Below, in pieces: positions 43,436 to 51,070 of a stretch of 64,000 bases of DNA. This DNA is from an uncultured Bacteroidales bacterium (lineage in GTDB: Bacteria; Bacteroidota; Bacteroidia; Bacteroidales; Paludibacteraceae): assembly GCA_934728255.1 (NCBI GenBank), contig CAKVEC010000001.1, positions 248,001-312,000 on the forward strand, in the 5' to 3' direction. Made by a program: the position numbers and the translations under genes. Positions within the stretch are counted from its first letter, which is position 1. Every line of letters starts with the position of its first letter. Below the pieces are notes generated by a model. The model was not told where the DNA came from and searched no databases. It saw only the letters and a program-made list of their open reading frames with translations.

Positions 43436-44437
43436 GTGGATCCTTATAAAAAAATACGTGCCTACAGAAACGGCTGGTGGCTCGCTGTCAGCGATTGGTT
43501 TACTATCTTTCCTGTGTTGCGGATATGCCAGTGGAAGACGACCAAGTCTGTGAAATTGAGTTATTTAGGCGATCGAAAGCAGATAGAACGTGACATCAAA
43601 TATGGGGCATTCTTTATGACCAACCATCGGGACATCTGTATGGATTCGGCGTGGCTGTCAATGTTGCTGCGCAAGCGGTATTTTATCCGCCCATACATTG
43701 GCATTGGTAACAACCTGTTTGGTAAATGGTGGATAGAGCCGCTTGTGCGTTATCTGCGCTGTTTTGTGGTGATACGCAACGGGTCGGTTCATCAACAGTT
43801 GGAGAACGCCAAACTGCTGTCGCAATATATCAACGAACTGCGTAACCATAACAAATCCATTTGGTTAGCCCAGCGGGAGGGGCGTGCGAAAGACGGCAAC
43901 GACCGCACACAGCCGGGAGTGCTGAAAATGCTTACCATAGACGCTCCAGATTTCTTTGAGGCAATCAAACATCTGAATATCTGCCCGGTATCTATATCCT
44001 ATGAGTTCGACCCGTGCGACTATCTCAAGGCGCAGGAGATGCAACTGAAACGCGATATTCCGCATTGGCACAAGACCAAAGCGGACGATATACGCTCAAT
44101 GGCAACGGGCATTAAGGGGCAGAAAGGGCGGGTGATATACCGCTTGACCCCCTCCATCAATCGCGAATTGGAACAGGCATTGCAAGAGCATCCCGAGTTG
44201 TGCGAACTGAACCGCAATGAGCAGATACAATTTGTGTGCGACCTGATTGATAGACATATACACCTCGGGTACGAGTTGTTTGAGCGTGGCACGGATTTTG
44301 ACAAGTATATCGAAAGCCGTATCGCCTTGGTGGATATTCCCAATAAAGACGAGATTTTCCTGCGCGAAAAACTCTACGAGATGTACGACAACCCGCGTAA
44401 GAATGCGCTTGCGGCACAAGCAGACAAAGAACAATGA
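43436..44437 (+). CDS. PlsC-like glycerol-phosphate acyltransferase family protein
   Basis: A 333-residue acyltransferase with a GTG start. FFMTNHRDICMDSAWLS near residue 60 is the NHxD-type catalytic block, SIWLAQREGRAKDGNDRTQP is the substrate-binding block (normally EGTRS-like), and ICPVSISYEFDP is motif IV. The family acylates lysophosphatidic acid or a related lipid in the inner membrane. The C-terminal half is longer than in classical PlsC. It overlaps the heptamer array at the coaD start. Confidence 0.82.
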   Translation: MDPYKKIRAYRNGWWLAVSDWFTIFPVLRICQWKTTKSVKLSYLGDRKQIERDIKYGAFFMTNHRDICMDSAWLSMLLRKRYFIRPYIGIGNNLFGKWWIEPLVRYLRCFVVIRNGSVHQQLENAKLLSQYINELRNHNKSIWLAQREGRAKDGNDRTQPGVLKMLTIDAPDFFEAIKHLNICPVSISYEFDPCDYLKAQEMQLKRDIPHWHKTKADDIRSMATGIKGQKGRVIYRLTPSINRELEQALQEHPELCELNRNEQIQFVCDLIDRHIHLGYELFERGTDFDKYIESRIALVDIPNKDEIFLREKLYEMYDNPRKNALAAQADKEQ

Positions 44438-44456
44438 ACGAAGAACAAAGAACCAG
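44428..44456. repeat. Heptamer array (GAACAAA type) across the plsC-like/coaD junction
   Basis: Starting at AAAGAACAAT, units GAACAAT, GAACGAA, GAACAAA, GAACCAG follow in near-perfect 7-bp register. The stop of the acyltransferase (44435-44437) and an apparent upstream ATG of coaD (44434) are made by the array. Confidence 0.75.
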
Positions 44457-44457
44457 T

Positions 44458-44907
44458 ATGAAAAGAGCCATTTTCCCCGGTAGTTTCGACCCGTTTACCA
44501 TCGGGCACTACGACATCGTGATGCGCGGACTCAAACTTTTCGATGAGATAGTTATCGGTATCGGACGTAATAGTACAAAAAAAGAGACTTTTCCCATTCG
44601 CGAACGCGAAGAGGCAATACAGAAGATCTTCAGGGACGAACCGCGTGTACGCGTGATGATTTACGATTGCCTGACGGTGGATTTCGCCAAGCAGCAGGAT
44701 AGCCGGTTCATTCTCCGTGGTATCCGCTGTGTATCTGATTTTGAGTACGAGCGCAATATGGCGGAGGCAAACAAGCAACTCGGTGATGTAGAGACGGTTA
44801 TTCTTTACACGCGCCCCGAGTATGCCCATATCTCGTCCACCCTCGTCCGCGACCTCTATTCTTATAATAAAGATGTATCGGCATTTGTGCCCAATAAACT
44901 GAGATAA
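44458..44907 (+). CDS. coaD: Phosphopantetheine adenylyltransferase CoaD
   Basis: A 149-residue enzyme that makes dephospho-CoA from phosphopantetheine and ATP. KRAIFPGSFDPFTIGHYDIV is the nucleotide-binding HxGH-type block and YAHISSTLVRDLYSYNKDVS the ISSTxxR block. The start is placed at ATG 44458 because conserved family proteins begin here. The ATG at 44434 would add NEEQRTS, which is encoded by a heptamer repeat. It lies 1 bp before the protease gene start region and is transcribed with the acyltransferase. Confidence 0.95.
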   Translation: MKRAIFPGSFDPFTIGHYDIVMRGLKLFDEIVIGIGRNSTKKETFPIREREEAIQKIFRDEPRVRVMIYDCLTVDFAKQQDSRFILRGIRCVSDFEYERNMAEANKQLGDVETVILYTRPEYAHISSTLVRDLYSYNKDVSAFVPNKLR

Positions 44908-44908
44908 G

Positions 44909-46531
44909 ATGCATATCAGCAAGAAATATATGATTGCGATGCTGTTGGTGGTGACAATGCCGCTGATGGCACAGCGCCAGAAAACAAGTCGTATTGACCA
45001 GTCGCTCACAATCTACAACGATGTATTGAGGCAGTTGGATATCAACTATGTGGATACGCTCAATTATGATGATTTGACGGAGACTGCCATCAATGCTATG
45101 CTCCGTAAGATCGACCCTTATACGGTCTATTATCCCAAGAAAAAAGACGATGACCTGCGAATGATGACTACCGGAAAATATGGCGGTATCGGATCTATGA
45201 TCCAACAGCGGGATGGAAAGAACAAACGCGGAGAGAAAGAGCGGCAAATCATTATTGCCAATCCATACGAGGGCAAACCAGCACAGCGCAACGGTGTACA
45301 AGCGGGCGACCGCATACTCTCGGTGGATGGTGTTTCCACCAAAGGACAGTCGGTCTCGGAGGTAAGCAATAATCTGCGCGGTGTGCCGGGTTCAACGGTA
45401 ACGCTTCAGTTGGAGCGTGAGGGGGTGGAGAAACCGTTTACGGTAAGTTTCGCCCGCGAAGATATTCACATAGACCCTATCACTTACTACTGCACCATCA
45501 CGGCGGATACACTACCCGGGGCGGTGGGCTATATCGGCTTTTCGGAGTTTACTACCAATTCGGCACGCGAATTTGCCATGGCGTTGGACGATCTCTACTA
45601 CAACCAAAATGCCCGTGCGCTGATTATTGACCTGCGCGGCAACGTAGGCGGCATTGTAGACGAGGCGATCAGCATCGTCAATCTGTTTGTGGACAAGGGA
45701 ACGGAAGTCGTTTCTACCAAAGGCAAGACGCAGAACTCGTGCCGTACCTACTACGCCACCTCTTCTGCACGTTTCCCTGACCTTCCGCTGACGATCCTTG
45801 TGGATAAAAACTCGGCTTCGTCAAGCGAAATCTTAAGCGGCAGTCTGCAGGATTTGCATCGTGCTACGCTTGTCGGGCAGCGCACTTTCGGAAAAGGATT
45901 GGTACAAAATGTGCGCCCTATTGCCTATGATGGACATCTGAAAATCACAACATCCAAATATTATCTGCCTTCTGGAAGGTGTATTCAGGCGATTGACTAT
46001 GCCGAGCGTCAGCGCGGAAAAGAACTGCACCGCGATACGGCGGGCGGTATCCTGCCTGATATAGTGCTGTCCGACTCTGCCAAAGTGGACGTCTGCTACT
46101 CGCTGTATGTAAAAAACATGTTCTTCGACTATGCTACCCGGTACCATCGTTTGCACGATACAATTGCCGCGCCGGAGGTGTTTGCGCTGACAGACCGGGA
46201 CATTGAAGATTTCTGCCGTTTCCTAGACGAACAAGAGTTTACCTACGAGACCGAAACGGGTAAGTATTTCCGGGATGTACTCGAAATGGCACGGCACGAA
46301 GATATTGATTCGACCACACTGGCATCCTTGGAAGCATTGCTGCCGCAGTTGCAGCCTTCTTTTCGCGAGGCGATTTATCGCAATTTGGATGAGGTAAAAA
46401 GTTTTCTTGGTAGCGAGATAGTGCTGCGATACTACTACCAGCGCGGGCAAGCCGCCTACCAACTGCGGTTCGATGACGAGTTCAAACGTGCAGTAAGCGA
46501 ATGCAAACATTTGATGGCTGAAAGGCAGTAA
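44909..46531 (+). CDS. S41 family C-terminal processing protease (CtpA-like)
   Basis: A 540-residue exported serine protease with a signal peptide (YMIAMLLVVTMPLMAQ). A PDZ domain spans about 85-185 (GVQAGDRILSVDGVSTKGQS). The catalytic core has ARALIIDLRGNVGG, the nucleophile in VDKNSASSSEILSGSLQD and the general-base Lys in GQRTFGKGLVQN. Such proteases cut periplasmic substrates near their C-termini and help control cell-wall and membrane proteins. An intrinsic terminator follows the gene. Confidence 0.93.
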   Translation: MHISKKYMIAMLLVVTMPLMAQRQKTSRIDQSLTIYNDVLRQLDINYVDTLNYDDLTETAINAMLRKIDPYTVYYPKKKDDDLRMMTTGKYGGIGSMIQQRDGKNKRGEKERQIIIANPYEGKPAQRNGVQAGDRILSVDGVSTKGQSVSEVSNNLRGVPGSTVTLQLEREGVEKPFTVSFAREDIHIDPITYYCTITADTLPGAVGYIGFSEFTTNSAREFAMALDDLYYNQNARALIIDLRGNVGGIVDEAISIVNLFVDKGTEVVSTKGKTQNSCRTYYATSSARFPDLPLTILVDKNSASSSEILSGSLQDLHRATLVGQRTFGKGLVQNVRPIAYDGHLKITTSKYYLPSGRCIQAIDYAERQRGKELHRDTAGGILPDIVLSDSAKVDVCYSLYVKNMFFDYATRYHRLHDTIAAPEVFALTDRDIEDFCRFLDEQEFTYETETGKYFRDVLEMARHEDIDSTTLASLEALLPQLQPSFREAIYRNLDEVKSFLGSEIVLRYYYQRGQAAYQLRFDDEFKRAVSECKHLMAERQ

Positions 46532-46560
46532 AAATTCCGGTGATAGAATTCGTTTTTTAA

Positions 46561-46607
46561 CACGCATTTTGCAATAAATTACCTATTTGCAAAGTGCGTG
46601 ATTTTTA
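46561..46607 (+). terminator. Intrinsic terminator of the coaD-ctpA unit
   Basis: CACGCATTTTGCAA (46561-46574) pairs with TTGCAAAGTGCGTG (46587-46600) over 14 bp with one mismatch and is followed by ATTTTTATTG. Confidence 0.85.
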
Positions 46608-46685
46608 TTGTTTTTTGTATCTTTCCCATTTATAGAGAGTTACACGGAAACGTGTTGGAAGGGGGCTTTTTTGTCATAAAATACA

Positions 46686-46717
46686 TTTGTATATATCCGA
46701 AAATTGTCGTACCTTTG
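46686..46717 (+). promoter_or_regulatory. Bacteroidota-type promoter of nrdD
   Basis: TTTG (46686-46689), exactly 20 bp, TACCTTTG (46710-46717). The transcript would start near 46724 and carry a leader of about 380 nt before nrdD, unusually long compared with other promoters here. Confidence 0.8.
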
Positions 46718-47106
46718 CAAAGTGCTTTCGGATGGAAATACACGCTAAGTTTTACATCTCATAATTATAACGTGCTGTTAATCAGATATGTATGATATGT
46801 ACGTGTCTGATCGTGTGAGGGGAACGTATCGTATCCCGTGGGGTGTCGTTATCATATTTTGAGAAAGGTGTTAAGGAACGGTGGGAATGATTACCTCAAA
46901 GCATAGGTGGCTGTTTTCTCATCTGAACATTCATTAAAAATAGAACATTTTACGCCATAGAAGGTATCGTTAAAACTAAGGAGGATGCGCATAGGATACG
47001 CATAGGATAGAGATACCTTGGCGGAATAGAAAAATAGAACATTTATCCCTTGGTTTGGGAAGTGTTCTGCGGTTTGTACTGACACAGAAAAAACAAAATA
47101 CACAAT
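46718..47106 (+). other. Long 5' leader of nrdD with direct repeats
   Basis: The 389-bp leader has no credible open frame on the plus strand. It contains two exact copies of AAAAATAGAACATTT (46936-46950 and 47030-47044), 94 bp apart, an 11-bp array between them (46980-47012), and several GC-containing inverted repeats near 46790-46890 (for example ATCAGA/TCTGAT). The arrangement suggests regulator sites or a structured control RNA for anaerobic nucleotide synthesis. No known riboswitch (cobalamin, purine, THF) was recognised, and the paired sites do not match the NrdR box. Confidence 0.5.
46980..47012. repeat. 11-bp repeat array (ATAGGAT type, 3 units)
   Basis: GGAGGATGCGC, ATAGGATACGC, ATAGGATAGAG in 11-bp register, inside the nrdD leader and therefore probably transcribed. 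Confidence 0.82.
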
Positions 47107-49209
47107 ATGGAGACACGTATCATCAAGCGCGATGGAAAATCGGAGATTTTCTCTATCGACAAAATCAAAAACGCCATCAACAAGGCGTTTATTGCTTCGG
47201 GCACTTTTGCAACCGAAGAGACTATGGCGGCAATTGTTTCGCGCCTGCGTATTCATGACGGAATCAGTGTGGAGGAGATACAGAACCAGGTAGAGGTGGC
47301 ATTGATGGCAGAGGGGTATTATCAGGTGGCTAAAAACTATATGATCTATCGCTATCGTCATACCAAAGACCGCGAGACGATGGACAAGTTGGATTTCCTG
47401 ATGAACTACTGCAACGCCAGCAATGCGGCTACGGGTAGCAAGTATGACGCCAATGCCAATGTGGAGAAGAAGAATATCGCTACCCTTATCGGCGAGTTGC
47501 CCAAGTCGAACTATATCCGCCTGAACCGCCGTATGCTGACCGACCGCATTGAGAAAATGTTCGGCAAGGAGTTGGCAGACAAATATATGGCATTGCTCAA
47601 ACAGCATTTTATCTATAAGAACGACGAGACCAGCCTTGCCAACTATTGCGCCAGCATTACGATGTATCCGTGGTTGCTCGAGGGCACGAAAGCCATCGGC
47701 GGCAATGCCACGCCTCCTACCAACCTCAAGTCATTCTGCGGCGGGTTCATCAATATGGTGTTTATGGTGTCGTCAATGTTGAGCGGTGCCTGCGCTACGC
47801 CCGAGTTCTTGATGTATATGAACTATTTTATCGGCAAAGAGTACGGCAACGACTATTACCTGCACGCCGACCAAGTGGTGGACTTGAGCAAACGTCAGCG
47901 TACGATAGACAAGGTTATTACCGATTGCTTCGAGCAGGTGGTCTATTCGATCAATCAGCCTACGGGTGCACGTAATTTCCAGTCGGTGTTCTGGAATATC
48001 AGTTACTACGACCGTTACTATTTCGAGAGCATCTTCGGTAATTTCCGTTTCCCAGACGGCGAGAAACCCGATTGGGATTCGCTCAACTGGCTGCAGAAAC
48101 GCTTTATGAAGTGGTTCAATGCCGAGCGTCTGCGCTCTGTCCTAACGTTCCCCGTGGAGACAATGGCACTGCTCAGCGAGAACGGCGATGTGAAAGACAA
48201 AGAGTATGCCGATTTCACGGCGGAGATGTATGCCGAAGGACACTCGTTCTTCACCTATCTGAGCGACAATGCTGACTCTCTCGCTTCGTGCTGTCGTTTG
48301 CGCAACGAGATTACCGACAACGGATTCAGTTACACCCTCGGAGCGGGGGGCGTAAGCACGGGTTCGAAGAGCGTGCTCACCATCAACCTCAACCGTACCG
48401 TGCAGTATGCCGTGCGCCAAGGTATGTCGTATCTGACCTATATAGAGGAAGTCGTTGATTTGATGCACAAGGTGCAACTCGCGTACAACGAGAACCTGAA
48501 ACGCCTGCAGGAGCAGGGTATGCTGCCGCTGTTCGATTCGGGCTTTATCAATATCAACCGCCAGTACCTGACGATCGGTGTGAACGGACTGGTGGAGGCT
48601 GCCGAGTTCCTGGGAATACCTATCAACGACAACGAACAATATACCAAGTTTGTGCAGGATGTCCTGGGGACGATCGAGCGTCTCAACAAACAATACCGCA
48701 CCAAGGAGGTGATGTTCAACTGCGAGATGATTCCTGCGGAAAACGTGGGTGTCAAACACGCCAAGTGGGACAAGGAAGACGGATATGTGGTGCCGCGCGA
48801 CTGCTACAACAGTTATTTCTATATAGTCGAAGACCATAGCCTGAACGTATTGGATCGTTTCCGTCTCCACGGACGCAAGTATGTGGAGCACCTCACGGGA
48901 GGGTCGGCTCTCCACTGCAACCTTGAGGAGCATCTCTCGCAGGCACAATATCGCAACCTGCTACGTGTTGCCGCGCAAGAGGGAACCAACTATTTTACGT
49001 TCAATATCCCGAACACGGTCTGCAACGACTGCGGGCATATTGACAAGCGTTACCTGCATAAGTGCCCCGTTTGCGGCAGCGAGAACCTGGATTATCTGAC
49101 CCGTATCATCGGTTATTTGAAACGTATCAGCAATTTCTCTGAGGCACGCCAGCAGGAGGCTTCACGCCGCTACTATGCCCACGTGGACAAGGAACAATGT
49201 AATGCATAA
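47107..49209 (+). CDS. nrdD: Anaerobic (class III) ribonucleoside-triphosphate reductase NrdD
   Basis: A 700-residue glycyl-radical enzyme that reduces ribonucleotides to deoxyribonucleotides without oxygen. Residues about 1-95 form the ATP-cone allosteric domain (RIIKRDGKSEIFSIDKIKNA). FCGGFINMVFMVSSMLSGAC is in the catalytic barrel. A zinc site has CNDCGHI and CPVCGSEN near 638-657, and RIIGYL (Gly at about residue 669) is the glycyl-radical loop. It requires NrdG, encoded 1.4 kb downstream after two exporter genes. The stop codon is part of an AATGCAT-type heptamer array. Confidence 0.96.
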   Translation: METRIIKRDGKSEIFSIDKIKNAINKAFIASGTFATEETMAAIVSRLRIHDGISVEEIQNQVEVALMAEGYYQVAKNYMIYRYRHTKDRETMDKLDFLMNYCNASNAATGSKYDANANVEKKNIATLIGELPKSNYIRLNRRMLTDRIEKMFGKELADKYMALLKQHFIYKNDETSLANYCASITMYPWLLEGTKAIGGNATPPTNLKSFCGGFINMVFMVSSMLSGACATPEFLMYMNYFIGKEYGNDYYLHADQVVDLSKRQRTIDKVITDCFEQVVYSINQPTGARNFQSVFWNISYYDRYYFESIFGNFRFPDGEKPDWDSLNWLQKRFMKWFNAERLRSVLTFPVETMALLSENGDVKDKEYADFTAEMYAEGHSFFTYLSDNADSLASCCRLRNEITDNGFSYTLGAGGVSTGSKSVLTINLNRTVQYAVRQGMSYLTYIEEVVDLMHKVQLAYNENLKRLQEQGMLPLFDSGFININRQYLTIGVNGLVEAAEFLGIPINDNEQYTKFVQDVLGTIERLNKQYRTKEVMFNCEMIPAENVGVKHAKWDKEDGYVVPRDCYNSYFYIVEDHSLNVLDRFRLHGRKYVEHLTGGSALHCNLEEHLSQAQYRNLLRVAAQEGTNYFTFNIPNTVCNDCGHIDKRYLHKCPVCGSENLDYLTRIIGYLKRISNFSEARQQEASRRYYAHVDKEQCNA

Positions 49210-49236
49210 TGCGTTTAATGCGCAATGCAAATAAAT

Positions 49237-50016
49237 ATGGAACAGGAAGACGCAAGTAAAATCCATTCCGACCTCAAGCAGTACACTAATTTCCTTTCGG
49301 AATATGCGGTGTGTCTGCTTGCCGCCGGGGTACATACCACACGTATAGTCCGCAATACCACCCGTATTGCGGATTCGTTTGATGTAAAGGTCGAGATGAC
49401 CGTCCTGCATAAGACGCTCACGCTGACGCTTTCGTCTCGGGACGGGCAACACGTCTATAGCAAAGTTACCACTATTAGGCATCGTCCGATCAGTTTCCGG
49501 CTGAATACCGATTTGAGCCGTCTCAGTTGGGAGGCTTATGACGAGCACCTCTGTTTGGAGGAGTTGTGGCGGCGATATGAGGCGATACTGGCTAATCATA
49601 AAATCAATGACTGGGTGGTGTTGGTGCTTGTCGGCTTTGCCAATGCGGCATTCTGCGGTTTGTTTGAGGGTGATGTGTGGGCATGTGCTATGGTGGCTGT
49701 GGCTACGTGGATTGGCTATGCTGTGAAGATACTTATGTTGCGCAAGCACTTGAATACATTGGGTGTCTGGTTCGTATGCGCTTTCCTCTCTTCAATGATT
49801 GCCTCGTTGTGCGGCTATTGGCATTTGGGGCATACTCCGGATATTGCTATTGCCACCAGTGCACTCTATCTGGTACCCGGTGTGCCGCTTATCAATAGTG
49901 TGATAGATGTGGTTGAGGGACATGTGTTGGCGGGGTTTGCACGCTTGGTGGATGCAGTGTTGCTGATAGGTTGTTTGGCAATAGGTTTGTTAAGTACAAC
50001 ATTAATAATTGGATAG
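49237..50016 (+). CDS. ThrE/YjjP-type exporter subunit (large, N-terminal domain)
   Basis: A 259-residue protein of the threonine/serine exporter family (ThrE N-terminal domain), start ATG 49237 (MEQEDASKIHSDLKQYTNFL). A soluble region of about 110 residues (FLSEYAVCLLAAGVHTTRIV) is followed by five membrane segments with VPGVPLINSVIDVVEGHVLA. In two-gene systems such as enteric YjjP-YjjB this pairs with a small second subunit and exports dicarboxylates (succinate) or amino acids. Here the partner follows after 2 bp. The pair lies between nrdD and nrdG. Substrate cannot be read from sequence. Confidence 0.85.
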   Translation: MEQEDASKIHSDLKQYTNFLSEYAVCLLAAGVHTTRIVRNTTRIADSFDVKVEMTVLHKTLTLTLSSRDGQHVYSKVTTIRHRPISFRLNTDLSRLSWEAYDEHLCLEELWRRYEAILANHKINDWVVLVLVGFANAAFCGLFEGDVWACAMVAVATWIGYAVKILMLRKHLNTLGVWFVCAFLSSMIASLCGYWHLGHTPDIAIATSALYLVPGVPLINSVIDVVEGHVLAGFARLVDAVLLIGCLAIGLLSTTLIIG

Positions 50017-50018
50017 TG

Positions 50019-50516
50019 ATGGGTGAGATGATGCTTTCTTTGTTGCGGGACGGGTTGCTTGCTGCGGTAGCCGCTATCGGTTTCTCGGTTATTTCTGACC
50101 CGCCTGTGCGTACGATACCTTTTTGCGCACTGCTTGCTGCTATCGGGCATGCTACCCGTTATTTGCTCATTCATACCGTCAATTTTGATATTATGACGGC
50201 TTCTTTCTTCGGGGCATTGGTCATCGGTACGATATGTGTCGGTTTTTCCTATTGGTTGCATTGCCCGACCACAACGCTGTATATTCCCGCTTTGTTGCCG
50301 ATGATACCGGGTATGTATGCCTACCGGACAATTTTTGCCATTACGCAGTTTATGGGTTGTACGGGTGATTCTGTTAACGCAATGCGCTATATGCTGGAGG
50401 TGTTCACCAATGGCATGGTTACGGCAGCGGTAGTCTTCGCTCTTGCTGTAGGTGCCTCGTTGCCGACACTCCTTTTGCGCAAGTGGTGTTTCCAAATGAC
50501 AAGGCACCACAAATAA
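50019..50516 (+). CDS. ThrE/YjjB-type exporter subunit (small, C-terminal domain)
   Basis: A 165-residue membrane protein, five segments, of the ThrE_2/YjjB type: AAVAAIGFSVISDPPVRTIP, IGHATRYLLIHT, YIPALLPMIPGMYAYRTI. The start at 50019 is chosen because it is 2 bp after the stop of the large subunit; an upstream in-frame ATG at 49971 would overlap that gene by 46 bp. It would form the export channel with the large subunit. Confidence 0.85.
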   Translation: MGEMMLSLLRDGLLAAVAAIGFSVISDPPVRTIPFCALLAAIGHATRYLLIHTVNFDIMTASFFGALVIGTICVGFSYWLHCPTTTLYIPALLPMIPGMYAYRTIFAITQFMGCTGDSVNAMRYMLEVFTNGMVTAAVVFALAVGASLPTLLLRKWCFQMTRHHK

Positions 50517-50580
50517 GTACTTCTTAATGGTCTTTAGTGGAGAAAAGGAACGTTTTATTAACGGTAATTAATTGTAATTT

Positions 50581-51036
50581 ATGCTGAAGTTTGCAGATTA
50601 CGATATTGTTTTTCAGGAGGTGCCGGACGAGACGACTTTGGCACTCAATTTGTCGAATTGTCCACATCGTTGCGAGGGGTGCCATAGTCCGCAACTGCGG
50701 GAAGACATTGGGACACTGCTGACACCGGAGTCTTTGGACAGCCTTTTGGCACGCTATCCGTATGTAACGTGTGTTGGACTGATGGGGGGAGACGGCGACC
50801 GAAGTACGTTGTTGGATATGGCACACTATATCCGTTCTATAGGGAAAAAAGTGGCATGGTACACAGGTGCGGTGGATTTGCCTGAGAACTTTCCCATATC
50901 AGCATTTGATTTTATTAAGATTGGTCCGTATGTCGCTGCATTGGGCGGACTGAAGTCTGATACTACCAATCAGCGTTTCTACCGTATAGATAATGAGAAA
51001 ATGATTGATGAAACCTATCGCTTTCAGCGTAAGTAA
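50581..51036 (+). CDS. nrdG: Anaerobic ribonucleotide reductase activating protein NrdG
   Basis: A 151-residue radical-SAM enzyme that generates the glycyl radical on NrdD. NLSNCPHRCEGCHSPQLRED contains the CX3CX2C cluster motif near residue 26-33, and GLMGGDGDRS is the SAM-binding GGE-like turn. It lies 64 bp after the exporter genes, in the same direction as nrdD, and is followed by a terminator shared with recQ2. Confidence 0.93.
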   Translation: MLKFADYDIVFQEVPDETTLALNLSNCPHRCEGCHSPQLREDIGTLLTPESLDSLLARYPYVTCVGLMGGDGDRSTLLDMAHYIRSIGKKVAWYTGAVDLPENFPISAFDFIKIGPYVAALGGLKSDTTNQRFYRIDNEKMIDETYRFQRK

Positions 51037-51039
51037 AAT

Positions 51040-51070
51040 AAAAAAGCAGGTGAGCAGCCTGCTTTTTTTT
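51040..51070. terminator. Bidirectional intrinsic terminator between nrdG and recQ2
   Basis: AAAAAAGCAGG (51040-51050) pairs with CCTGCTTTTTTT (51058-51069) around TGAGCAG. A-run and T-run on both sides allow use on either strand. The recQ2 stop codon begins at the last T. Confidence 0.85.

Noticed and set aside
43436..44437. The PlsC-like gene as a pseudogene because its EGTRS motif is altered
   Set aside because: The frame is full length with the first catalytic block intact, and related long-form Bacteroidota proteins vary in the second block.
46718..46935. A known riboswitch (cobalamin or other) before nrdD
   Set aside because: I looked for the B12-box and other conserved cores and found none; only inverted repeats without a known consensus remain.
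46891..47607. A 238-codon open frame on the minus strand overlapping the nrdD leader and start
   Set aside because: It covers the conserved nrdD N-terminus on the opposite strand, has no recognisable domain and no promoter, and is best explained as a shadow frame.
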